A stretch of DNA of 15,759 bases, from contig DJTQ01000331.1 in assembly GCA_002439285.1 (NCBI GenBank), positions 1-15,759 of the forward strand, given 5' to 3'. A program made the position numbers and the translations under genes. The DNA is from Paenibacillaceae bacterium UBA6304. Lineage in GTDB: Bacteria; Bacillota; Bacilli; Paenibacillales; Paenibacillaceae. This document shows, piece after piece, positions 1 to 5,921 of the stretch (position 1 is the stretch's first letter; each line of letters begins with the position of its first letter). The notes beneath the pieces were generated by a model. It did not search any database, was not told the DNA's origin, and was given only the letters and a program-made list of their open reading frames with translations.

Positions 1-446
1 CGGTCGTCGAGGTCGGGGTCGACGTTCCGAACGCGACGCTGATGATCGTCATGGACGCCGACCGTTTCGGCTTGTCGCAGCTTCATCAGCTGCGCGGCCG
101 GGTCGGGCGGGGAGAGCACGCGTCATTCTGCGTGCTCATCGCGGATCCGAAGTCGGAGGTCGGTCAGGAGCGGATGAAGGTCATGACCGACACGGACGAC
201 GGCTTCGAAGTGGCCCGGCGGGACCTGGAGCTGCGCGGTCCCGGGGATTTCTTCGGCACCAAGCAGAGCGGGGTGCCGGAATTCCGAATCGCGGACATGG
301 TCAGCGATTTCAAAGTGCTGGAGACGGCGCGGGACGACGCCGCCCGGCTCGTAGGCGAATCGTCCTTCTGGACGTCGCCGGAGTACGCCTCCCTGCGGAG
401 ATACCTGCAGCGGGAGCAAATTTTGCAGGGCGAACTGATCGATTGA
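1..446 (+). CDS. recG: ATP-dependent DNA helicase RecG, C-terminal part (5' end outside window)
   Basis: RecG is a superfamily 2 helicase that remodels stalled replication forks and branched recombination intermediates. The frame is open from base 3 to the TGA at 444-446, and the true start lies upstream of the window. The visible residues begin [16 protein letters not shown] and continue through [20 protein letters not shown]. This is helicase motifs V and VI of the second RecA-like lobe, with the arginine fingers in QLRGRVGRG. The [18 protein letters not shown] segment that follows is typical of the RecG C-terminal region, and the end LIxREP-like helix region runs to the stop. The third codon position is very GC-rich compared with the genes downstream. 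A strong terminator follows directly, so this is the last gene of its transcript. Confidence 0.96.
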   Translation, partial: VVEVGVDVPNATLMIVMDADRFGLSQLHQLRGRVGRGEHASFCVLIADPKSEVGQERMKVMTDTDDGFEVARRDLELRGPGDFFGTKQSGVPEFRIADMVSDFKVLETARDDAARLVGESSFWTSPEYASLRRYLQREQILQGELID

Positions 447-501
447 TTTTATTTTCAAATTATATATAATAGAAGAAATTTTACTTGGCCTTAACATAGA
501 A

Positions 502-535
502 GAACCGGCGACGTTATATGTCGCCGGTTCTTTTT
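502..535 (+). terminator. Rho-independent terminator after recG
   Basis: A perfect 11-bp stem, GAACCGGCGAC (502-512) with GTCGCCGGTTC (520-530), has a 7-nt loop and is followed by TTTTT. It lies 55 bases after the recG stop. The opposite-strand gene ends at 540, so the hairpin also sits at the end of that convergent unit, although the T-run is only on the recG side. Confidence 0.93.
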
Positions 536-539
536 GCAG

Positions 540-1015
540 CTAATTGACCTCAACGAGGAAGTAATAATCGGCTTGGCCTTGATCAAGGAACCACTCGCAG
601 TGAATGTTATACAAGTATTCCCCTTTTGTTTCGGGTACATGATACGCATCCGCGTTAAAGTCCTGGTTTGTATTGGTTATTGTAAATTGTTTGATTCCCT
701 CGGGAGCCGTTGTATCGATCGTGGAGCCTGCCGGAACAAGGACCGCCTTCAAATCAGGGATAGAAGCGTCCACGCTTACACAACTTCCCGTTGATGGGCA
801 CCAGTTATAACCTCCTCTGGCTACCTCGACGGCAGTCCCGTTAATCGAGATAGACGGCAAAGGCGGTTGTTCTGCCTTCACCCACCTTGAAGAGATGGCC
901 TGATTAAATCAGACGGGCCCTTTGAATCGCGGCTGTCACCGACAATATATCCGATACTGAATGCACAGGCTAATGCCGTTAATGCAATCAACCATAGCAA
1001 TATTTCCTTTTTCAT
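540..1015 (-). pseudogene. Small membrane-anchored or secreted protein, frame broken between anchor and body
   Basis: On the minus strand an ATG at 1015-1013, preceded by a strong GGGGGC-AGGGA ribosome binding site, opens a 45-residue frame. It starts MKKEILLWLIALTALACAFS (signal anchor) and runs to a TGA at 880-878. A second frame, -1 relative to the first, is open from 908 down to the stop at 540. It encodes a compact body of about 113 residues with a CPSTGSC cysteine pair, a V-x-A-G-S-T segment, and the ending G-E-Y-L-Y-N-I-H-C-E-W-F ... Y-Y-F-L-V-E-V-N. This pattern resembles small exported Bacillales proteins of unknown function. The body frame has a GTG at 881 but no ribosome binding site of its own. 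The simplest reading is one gene of about 155 codons that lost or gained a base between 908 and 880. A sequencing or assembly error is equally possible. The two-frame layout is seen directly; the joining is inferred. Confidence 0.62.
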
Positions 1016-1139
1016 TCCCTGCCCCCTCTCTTTATGTTTCCGACGGAGAAATGGCGCTAATTGTTCCAGACCTTCTTAATAAGAACCCGTTTAATGGAAA
1101 CTTGAAAGAAAGGGGGACCACTTTATGCACTATGGACGG

Positions 1140-1182
1140 CCTCCCGCTCATATATTAGAGAGAAGGCCTAGAGAACGGGAGG
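1140..1182 (+). promoter_or_regulatory. Hairpin that can hide the SpoVIF ribosome binding site
   Basis: CCTCCCG (1140-1146) is exactly complementary to CGGGAGG (1176-1182), which contains the GGGAGG ribosome binding site of the downstream gene. GGCCT (1138-1142) can also pair with AGGCC (1164-1168), giving a competing fold that would free the site. Only transcripts starting upstream of 1140 would carry the blocking arm. The complementarity is seen; the regulatory role is inferred. Confidence 0.4.
1149..1157 (+). promoter_or_regulatory. Candidate sporulation-sigma -10 element
   Basis: CATATATTA matches the CATAnnnTA form of sigma-K/sigma-E-type -10 elements. An AC at 1129-1130 lies 18 bases upstream, one base more than the usual sigma-K spacing. 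Transcription would start near 1163-1166, giving a short leader that keeps the GGGAGG site but lacks its upstream complement. The motif is short, so the call is tentative; support comes from the sporulation gene behind it. Confidence 0.33.
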
Positions 1183-1187
1183 TGTGG

Positions 1188-1481
1188 GTGTCTTTGAGTT
1201 ATCATCAATTTGGAATCAGTCCGCAGCTGGTGGAGCGGATTAAATTGAAAATGAAAAATCCGACTACTAAGGAGCGCGTTAAACAAATGGTGGAGGGGTT
1301 GACCAAATCCGATCTTCAGGATCGCATGAAGGTACGTCGGCTCGTCAAATCGGCGGCTTTGATGATGAATGAACGGTTGACCGGGATGCAGGTAGACCAG
1401 ATCGTCCAATTTGTTATCGCCCAAAAAATCGATCCGAAAAGCAAGCTTCATTTAATCAAGTTGTGGGGAATGTTTCGTTAA
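1188..1481 (+). CDS. SpoVIF-like stage VI sporulation protein F
   Basis: A small basic helical protein of 97 residues when started at the GTG at 1188, resembling the stage VI sporulation protein F family. In Bacillus, SpoVIF is needed late in spore coat assembly in the mother cell. The sequence begins SLSYHQFGISPQLVERIKLK and continues with D-L-Q-D-R-M-K-V-R-R-L-V-K-S and the end L-H-L-I-K-L-W-G-M-F-R. I recall this pattern from Paenibacillus members, so the family call is from memory. The GTG at 1188 is preferred because GGGAGGT (1177-1183) sits five bases upstream and because family members begin here. An in-frame ATG at 1125 also has an AGGGGG site and would add 21 residues with no family resemblance. 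A terminator at 1562 follows. Confidence 0.78.
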   Translation: MSLSYHQFGISPQLVERIKLKMKNPTTKERVKQMVEGLTKSDLQDRMKVRRLVKSAALMMNERLTGMQVDQIVQFVIAQKIDPKSKLHLIKLWGMFR

Positions 1482-1561
1482 CAAAAGGAAACGGAGCGTA
1501 ACGAAGCGCGCCAGAATGGAAACTTATTCGTTATTGCCGATGGTATCACAGTCCAAATCGG

Positions 1562-1590
1562 TCAGCCGGAAAAATCCGGCTGATTTTTAT
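1562..1590 (+). terminator. Rho-independent terminator after the SpoVIF-like gene
   Basis: TCAGCCGGA (1562-1570) pairs perfectly with TCCGGCTGA (1575-1583) across an AAAA loop and is followed by TTTTTATT. It separates the sporulation gene from the TetR regulator. Confidence 0.92.
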
Positions 1591-1678
1591 TAACTACGGA
1601 GATTAGATATATTTACGCCGGATTAATGATCCGGGCCAATGCGGCTTGCATTTACCGGGAATCTGTTGTATTTTTAAA

Positions 1679-1706
1679 TTGACATGACAGTAGGTCAAAA
1701 TATAAC
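1679..1706 (+). promoter_or_regulatory. Promoter of the TetR-family gene with candidate operator
   Basis: TTGACA (1679-1684), a 16-base spacer and TATAAC (1701-1706) form a near-consensus sigma-A promoter. The arms TTGAC (1679-1683) and GTCAA (1694-1698) form an inverted repeat spanning the -35 element and spacer, a typical place for autorepression by a TetR dimer. A further hairpin, CCGGAT-TAATG-ATCCGG, lies upstream at 1618-1634. Both repeats are short, so the operator role is inferred. Confidence 0.6.
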
Positions 1707-1725
1707 GGAGACTGGGAGGCAGATC

Positions 1726-2397
1726 ATGACTCCACGGACCAAAGAGCAAAATGAACAAATTCGTATCCGGCGAATGGCCCAAATTTTAAAGGCTGCCGCC
1801 GACGTTTACTTGGACAAGGGCATGCTGATGGAGATCCGGGATGTTGCTGCGGAAGCGGGCCTGGGATATGGGACCGTGTATCATTACTACAAAAATAAAG
1901 CCGATTTGCTGCATGATTTATTGTCTCAAGCGATAGAGCGGGCTGAGGAGATTTTACGGTTTTCGGCCGCGGCCACAGTGGCCGTAGCGGGGGGAGCTGG
2001 GTCGTCCGGCACAGTTGCCGTTGCAGTTACATCCGGAGCATCGGGAACTTACCGGGAACTTACCGGGAGGCTGCTGGCTTCCTGGGCGGAGGATCATGCT
2101 TTTTATTTGGCCTGCCAGTTGGGTGCCGATCATTTCCGGCCGCTTCCCCAGGCTCAGGCCGACCGGCTTTCTGCCGCCTACCGCGAGCATATTCTACTCC
2201 CGCTGACCAGGCTAATGAGTCTGGCGGAGGGTGCGGCCGGAAATGGTAGGGGACGAGAGGCCCCGCCGCCGGATTATCCCGAACCCGGGCGTCAGGCGGA
2301 ATGGCTGCTAGCTGCGTTAACGGGCTGCGCCTTGCCGGCGATTCGTCGCGGGACGTTGCATCAAGAGGCTGACCAGATTACACGATTTCTTTTTTAA
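1726..2397 (+). CDS. TetR/AcrR-family transcriptional regulator
   Basis: A dimeric one-component regulator that normally represses its targets until a small ligand binds. Started at the ATG at 1726, with GGGAGG six bases upstream, it has 223 residues, normal for the family. An earlier in-frame ATG at 1684 lies inside the promoter -35 element and is unlikely. The DNA-binding helix-turn-helix is at about residues 30-65, with IRDVAAEAGLGYGTVYHYYK as the recognition region and F/Y-xNKxxLL-type ending (KNKADLLHDLL). The ligand domain starts with helix 5. Residues 80-107 are an unusual Ala/Gly/Val/Ser-rich stretch, and an 11-bp tandem repeat lies in the DNA just after it. The ligand is not predictable. 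The methionine aminopeptidase gene follows 44 bases later and may be cotranscribed. Confidence 0.93.
   Translation: MTPRTKEQNEQIRIRRMAQILKAAADVYLDKGMLMEIRDVAAEAGLGYGTVYHYYKNKADLLHDLLSQAIERAEEILRFSAAATVAVAGGAGSSGTVAVAVTSGASGTYRELTGRLLASWAEDHAFYLACQLGADHFRPLPQAQADRLSAAYREHILLPLTRLMSLAEGAAGNGRGREAPPPDYPEPGRQAEWLLAALTGCALPAIRRGTLHQEADQITRFLF
2042..2067 (+). repeat. 11-bp tandem repeat inside the TetR gene
   Basis: CGGGAACTTAC occurs twice head to tail (2042-2052, 2053-2063), followed by a partial third CGGGA. The period is not a multiple of three, so loss or gain of one copy would break the regulator frame. Confidence 0.8.
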
Positions 2398-2441
2398 CGG
2401 CTTGCCGACATGATTTGACTATAGAGTGGAGCGAAAATTAG

Positions 2442-3188
2442 ATGATTATACTAAAATCACCAAGAGAAATTGAAGAAATGAAGGTAGCGAACCAGATTGT
2501 GGCGGATTGTCACCGGGAGGTCGCGAAGCTGATCCAACCGGGTATCAGTACTTTGGAAATTAATGATTTTGTCGCAAAACATATCATCAAGCTGGGCGGC
2601 AAACAGTTTACCAAAGGTTATAACGGATTCCCTGCTGAAACCTGCACTTCGGTCAACGACGTAGTGGCACACGGATTTCCTTCTTCCAAGCCGCTGCAAG
2701 AAGGCGATCTGCTCAAACTGGATATCGTGGCAGAGTACGACGGCTGGTTTGGGGATTCATGCTGGTGTTATACAATTGGGAAACCTAGTCCTGCCGTGGA
2801 AAAATTGCTTCAAATAACGAAAGAATGTCTGGAGATTGGCATTTCTCAAGCTCTCCCCGGCAACCGGCTCGGAGACATTACTTCAGCGATTCAAACCCAT
2901 GCGGAATCTAATGGTTATTCTGTCGTCCGCGATTTGCTTGCCCATGGCATAGGAAGAACGCTACACGAGGAACCAAGTTACGAACATGTCGGGGTAGCCG
3001 GGAAGGGAATCCGCCTTAAGGAAGGCATGGTGTTCACGATCGAACCGATGATCAACGAAGGAACCTTCCGCATTTCGATCGACGTGGATGGATGGACGGC
3101 CAGAACAGCGGACGGCAAACTGTCAGCCCAGTTCGAGCATACGATTGCGCTGACCCAGGACGGGCCGCTCATTTTGACGGCTCAATAA
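2442..3188 (+). CDS. map: Type I methionine aminopeptidase (MapB/YflG-like)
   Basis: Removes the initiator methionine from new proteins when the second residue is small; cytosolic and dimetal-dependent. The 248-residue length equals the bare catalytic 'pita-bread' domain. All five metal ligands are present: D94 (LKLDIV), D105 (FGDS), H168 (AHGIGR), E201 (FTIEPM) and E232 (QFEHT). The accessory histidines H77 (VAHG) and H175 (LHEEP) are also there. The sequence is closer to B. subtilis YflG/MapB (V-R-D-L-x-x-H-G-I-G-R-x-L-H-E, D-G-W-T near the end) than to the ribosomal-cluster Map, so this is probably a second, stand-alone paralogue. The ATG at 2442 is preceded by a modest GTGGAG 11 bases upstream. 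It follows the TetR gene by 44 bases, and a terminator lies about 100 bases downstream. Confidence 0.95.
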   Translation: MIILKSPREIEEMKVANQIVADCHREVAKLIQPGISTLEINDFVAKHIIKLGGKQFTKGYNGFPAETCTSVNDVVAHGFPSSKPLQEGDLLKLDIVAEYDGWFGDSCWCYTIGKPSPAVEKLLQITKECLEIGISQALPGNRLGDITSAIQTHAESNGYSVVRDLLAHGIGRTLHEEPSYEHVGVAGKGIRLKEGMVFTIEPMINEGTFRISIDVDGWTARTADGKLSAQFEHTIALTQDGPLILTAQ

Positions 3189-3284
3189 GCTGGCTGACAG
3201 GGATGTTCGTTTTCTTGCTTTTTAGCCTGAGCCTAAGCTAAGTTAAAATTAATACTCTCTAATCGAATAGACTCTTACCCATTT

Positions 3285-3323
3285 AAAACGGCGGAGACCC
3301 TAAAGGTCTTTGGTCGTTTTTTT
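3285..3323 (+). terminator. Rho-independent terminator after the aminopeptidase gene
   Basis: AAAACG (3285-3290) pairs with CGTTTT (3315-3320), and an inner AGACC pairs with GGTCT across a CTAAA loop, with small internal mismatches. A run of seven T (3317-3323) completes it. The rest of the 300-base gap to the next gene is featureless until the SOS promoter at 3377. Confidence 0.8.
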
Positions 3324-3376
3324 CTGTGCCGGGAGCCCATTTTTGCCGGAGGATCCCGATATCCAGCAATAACCTG

Positions 3377-3429
3377 TTGTCAAAGCGAATATTTGTTCGT
3401 ATTATGAATATAATAAGAACAAATGTTCC
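3377..3429 (+). promoter_or_regulatory. SOS promoter with two LexA (DinR) boxes
   Basis: TTGTCA (3377-3382), a 17-base spacer and TATTAT (3400-3405) form the promoter. The spacer is occupied by CGAATATTTGTTCG (3386-3399), one base off the Bacillus LexA consensus CGAAC-N4-GTTCG. A second box, AGAACAAATGTTCC (3416-3429), has the full GAAC-N4-GTTC core and covers about +4 to +18. LexA bound at both sites would block polymerase binding and clearance, with release after DNA damage. A TATAAT at 3409-3414 has no suitable -35. Confidence 0.85.
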
Positions 3430-3488
3430 GTTTTTTTTAATGCGGAGATTCGGTTTAGGGTATCACAAGTTTTATGGAGGGGTCATCT

Positions 3489-4742
3489 ATGTCAAAACAG
3501 ATCTTTTTAATCGACGGGCAGTCGTTCTATGCCTCGGTGGAGAAGGCAGCTCATCCTGAATATTACGATAAGCCTGTCGCTGTGGGCGACCCTGCAAGGC
3601 TGAACGGCATCATACTGGCGGCTTGTCCCATTGCCAAATCCCGCGGCGTGACGACGGCCTCACGAGTCGGTGAAGCCCTGGCCAAATGCCCGGAGTTGAT
3701 TGTGATTCGACCCCGAATGCGAACCTATATTCAAATCTCGCTCCTGATTACAGACATTTTTGAATCGTATACGGATCTTGTGGAGCCATTCAGCATTGAC
3801 GAGCAATTTTTGGATGTGACCGGTTCGCTTAGTTATTTTGGATCTCCTTATGAAATGGCTAGGCGAATTCAAGATCATGTTCTTTTATCGACGGGCGTCT
3901 GGACGAGGGTAGGCATCGGCCCTACGAAAGTGCTGGCAAAAATGGCGACCGATAACTATGCCAAAAAAATGCCCGAAGGCATTTTTGAACTTTCATTTGC
4001 CAATCTGGAATCCACGCTATGGAAGCTTCCCGTGAATCACATGTTCATGGTCGCCTCTGCGATGACCCGCCATTTTACCCGGATGGGCCTGTCCTGTATC
4101 GGAGATATTGCACGTTTGGAGCTCGCGGAGTTTAAACAGCGAATGCGGCGGGAAATGGGCAAGCAGAGCGATATTCAGGCGGAGTATTATTGGCAAACCG
4201 CACGCGGTATCGATCCGAGCCCTGTCGTGTCGGGAATACGCCATCAATTAAAATCGGTCAGCCATGGCAAGGCGCTTCGCTGGAGTCTATATCACAGACT
4301 CAGGGATATTGAAATCGTCCTGCTCGAGCTGGTAGTGGAGGTATGCCGCCGCACAAGACGCCACCATTTTCTCGGCTCGGTGGTTTCTGTATCAGCTGTG
4401 GAGACGGATGGCACCCGCACTTCTTCCTTTAGCCGGCAGATCACACTGCCGGAACCGACATCCCTGACTCATGAAGTGGCTGCCGCCGCGCATACGTTGT
4501 TTACGAAGCATTGGGGAGGACTACCGGTCAGTAACCTGAGCGTTTCATTATCCCAACTGACCGAAGACAGCATGATTCAGCTTACGCTGTTCGATAACCG
4601 GCCCCGTGCCTACAATAAAGAGCGGGCTATCGACAGTATTAAAGACCGATACGGAAGCAACGCCATCATGCATGCTTCTTCGCTGACAGGAGCCGGCGTC
4701 GCACGGGAAAGAGCCGGGCAAATTGGGGGGCACTACAAATGA
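3489..4742 (+). CDS. SOS-induced Y-family DNA polymerase (UvrX/YqjW-like)
   Basis: Error-prone translesion polymerase that copies past damaged bases. The 417 residues match B. subtilis UvrX and YqjW (PolY2) in size and wording. The palm begins FLIDGQSFYASVEKAA with metal ligand D9 and E18. The second catalytic pair is D104-E105 in FSIDEQFLDVTGS. The thumb (SxGxG-like TRVGIGPTKVLAKMA) and little-finger regions follow. QLTLF at residues 364-368 fits the beta-clamp-binding motif. The ATG at 3489 is chosen because GGAGGGG lies directly upstream; the in-frame ATG at 3474 precedes that site and cannot use it. The stop overlaps the next start (ATGA), so the two are translationally coupled. Expression should be DNA-damage inducible through the LexA boxes. 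Confidence 0.95.
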   Translation: MSKQIFLIDGQSFYASVEKAAHPEYYDKPVAVGDPARLNGIILAACPIAKSRGVTTASRVGEALAKCPELIVIRPRMRTYIQISLLITDIFESYTDLVEPFSIDEQFLDVTGSLSYFGSPYEMARRIQDHVLLSTGVWTRVGIGPTKVLAKMATDNYAKKMPEGIFELSFANLESTLWKLPVNHMFMVASAMTRHFTRMGLSCIGDIARLELAEFKQRMRREMGKQSDIQAEYYWQTARGIDPSPVVSGIRHQLKSVSHGKALRWSLYHRLRDIEIVLLELVVEVCRRTRRHHFLGSVVSVSAVETDGTRTSSFSRQITLPEPTSLTHEVAAAAHTLFTKHWGGLPVSNLSVSLSQLTEDSMIQLTLFDNRPRAYNKERAIDSIKDRYGSNAIMHASSLTGAGVARERAGQIGGHYK

Positions 4743-5230
4743 GCAAGCTTGACGGGAATGAACGTTGGAAGTCCAAAATGTTGCTGACCGAGCATGCCGA
4801 GCAGTATGAAGATCAACACCGGTCCAACGAGAGCAAGATCATTACTATGGAAGAACGAAGGATTCTCCGCGACTATATCTTACTGCCTCATATGGAGAAA
4901 ATGGTGCAGAAGAGCATTGCCGACGTGGAATATTCCACGAATATCCTCAAACGTCCGCACTTAATGGCAAGCCAGTACATTCTGAATCGGATTATCGGGG
5001 ATTCCTATAAACTGCGGCGCGAGCTTAAACAGCGAAATATCCGAATCCTTAGCGAGGAACAGGCGGATATGGTGGTTTACTACCGCTATTATTGCCGGGG
5101 ATACGAGGAACGGTTCGGCATGACCCGGGATGTGATGCGGTCCGAGATCAGCCTGCGACTGACGAAGTATGCCTCGGAATTGGGTGCGTTGTTGAAAGAA
5201 CAAGCCAAAGAATCAGGGATCAAATCTTGA
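4739..5230 (+). CDS. YolD-like N-terminus joined to an unrecognised helical domain; SOS operon partner
   Basis: A 163-residue cytosolic protein whose start overlaps the polymerase stop as ATGA, with a G-rich ribosome binding site just upstream. Residues 4-24 (DGNERWKSKMLLTEHAEQYED) recall the opening of YolD-family proteins (a W, then M-x-L-P-E-H-x-E), which sit beside UvrX/YqjW polymerases in Bacillus. The usual short YolD beta domain does not follow. Residues 35-155 are instead charged helices, with R-R-E-L-K-Q-R-N-I-R-I-L, then YYRYYCRGYEERFGM and M-R-S-E-I-S-L-R-L-T-K-Y. No catalytic motif, signal peptide or membrane segment is visible. Coupling and the shared SOS promoter suggest it assists or restrains the polymerase. 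The YolD resemblance covers only about 20 residues, so this is an open assignment. Confidence 0.8.
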   Translation: MSKLDGNERWKSKMLLTEHAEQYEDQHRSNESKIITMEERRILRDYILLPHMEKMVQKSIADVEYSTNILKRPHLMASQYILNRIIGDSYKLRRELKQRNIRILSEEQADMVVYYRYYCRGYEERFGMTRDVMRSEISLRLTKYASELGALLKEQAKESGIKS

Positions 5231-5241
5231 ATATGTATCCT

Positions 5242-5269
5242 AGAACAGCCTAGTTGCTGTTCTTTTTTT
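5242..5269 (+). terminator. Rho-independent terminator of the SOS operon
   Basis: AGAACAGC (5242-5249) pairs perfectly with GCTGTTCT (5256-5263) around a 6-nt loop and is followed by a run of T to 5269. Confidence 0.94.
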
Positions 5270-5333
5270 GCATTAAGGTCCCAATAAAGAATAATTCCGA
5301 TGTAGAAACCGGGCCGAAATACGAGCTCAATCC

Positions 5334-5350
5334 TCCTGAAACTGGGAAAT
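5334..5350. repeat. 17-base direct repeat, copy 1
   Basis: TCCTGAAACTGGGAAAT is identical to 5713-5729. A looser relative, GAAACCGGGCCGAAATACG, lies just upstream at about 5305-5323. Confidence 0.85.
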
Positions 5351-5410
5351 TAGTCTCCAATTTGGGCAATAGGGGCATAGTCCGTAATTAGAGTGAAATT
5401 CAAGTAAGTA

Positions 5411-5447
5411 ACCAATGGGCCCACTATGGGACCTTGGTATGTTTTTT
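5411..5447 (+). terminator. Orphan Rho-independent terminator
   Basis: ACCAA/TTGGT (5411-5415, 5434-5438), GG/CC, and an inner CCCA/TGGG (5420-5423, 5427-5430) around CTA form a hairpin with one bulge and one G/A mismatch. ATG and then six T (5442-5447) follow. The SOS operon already ends at 5269, so this terminator has no coding gene before it. It could end a short RNA of about 150 nt or act as a backup terminator. Confidence 0.6.
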
Positions 5448-5612
5448 ATTAATTGGATGTAACTTCCAAAATCCCGAAAAACAGCGCCATTAAGCGATTT
5501 CCTAATATGACTTTGGTATCAATTCTGTAACCTATATGGAAAAGGGTGTAAAAAAAGAGCGAAACTTCGAATTCTTTTGTGCGTCTAATATGGGCGAAAG
5601 GTGCAAACATCC

Positions 5613-5653
5613 CATTCCATGAAAACAATGAATTGGAAAACACTCATGGAATG
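5613..5653. repeat. Perfect 10-base inverted repeat
   Basis: CATTCCATGA (5613-5622) and TCATGGAATG (5644-5653) are exact reverse complements separated by 21 bases. No T-run follows, so it is not a terminator. It could be a protein-binding site or part of an interspersed repeat. Confidence 0.75.
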
Positions 5654-5712
5654 TATGGATTTTCAAACGAATTTCATGAAAAAGAAGAGGTGCGGCGGAA
5701 CAAAAAGCCTTT

Positions 5713-5729
5713 TCCTGAAACTGGGAAAT
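5713..5729. repeat. 17-base direct repeat, copy 2
   Basis: TCCTGAAACTGGGAAAT, identical to 5334-5350. The flanking ACGGGCC after it echoes the CGGGCC that precedes the first copy. Confidence 0.85.
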
Positions 5730-5921
5730 ACGGGCCAAAAAACAGACAGGTCCCGGGGAAAGGACCCAGGAACAAAATACTTCCATTAGCCTAGTTACAT
5801 TATGGGTTCACTTGGTTAATGATAGAAGTAATTTGAAGAGTGGAGGTGCGTGAGGGACCTTAACCGTACTGTTCATCGCCTGCATACAAAAAGATTAGCG
5901 AGGTGAAAAAATAAAAGACCG

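Larger units (their letters stand above)
5270..5921. other. Long intergenic region without a convincing gene
   Basis: The 652 bases between the SOS operon terminator and the polysaccharide cluster hold only short overlapping open frames on both strands, none with a ribosome binding site or family resemblance. The base composition is more AT-rich than the flanking genes. Visible structure includes an orphan terminator at 5411-5447, a 17-base direct repeat, a 10-base inverted repeat, and GGTCC/GGACC arms near 5750-5765. The promoter and leader of the downstream cluster must lie toward the 3' end, but I could not identify a good -35/-10 pair. Confidence 0.7.

Noticed and set aside
917..923. AAAGGGC slippery heptamer as the cause of a programmed -1 frameshift
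   Set aside because: The -1 frame meets TGA at 911-909 before reaching the protein body, so slippage here could not make the full protein.
961..1158. A 65-codon plus-strand frame
   Set aside because: It lies opposite the anchor part of the broken minus-strand gene, has no ribosome binding site and no family resemblance.
3409..3414. Perfect TATAAT as the -10 of the SOS operon
   Set aside because: No -35 lies at 15-19 bases upstream, while TTGTCA and TATTAT at 17-base spacing fit better and are bracketed by the LexA boxes.
5449..5794. Several open frames of 60-85 codons on both strands
   Set aside because: They overlap one another, lack ribosome binding sites, and look like chance frames in a repeat-bearing spacer.
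5850..5906. An 18-codon frame (GTG start) after GGAGG, ending in the ribosome binding site of the first cluster gene; possible leader peptide
   Set aside because: The ribosome binding site is only three bases from the GTG, too close for normal use, and the peptide shows no regulatory codon run.
5790..5921. Cyclic-di-GMP or other riboswitch in the leader of the polysaccharide cluster
   Set aside because: No GEMM-type conserved blocks or terminator/antiterminator pair could be recognised.
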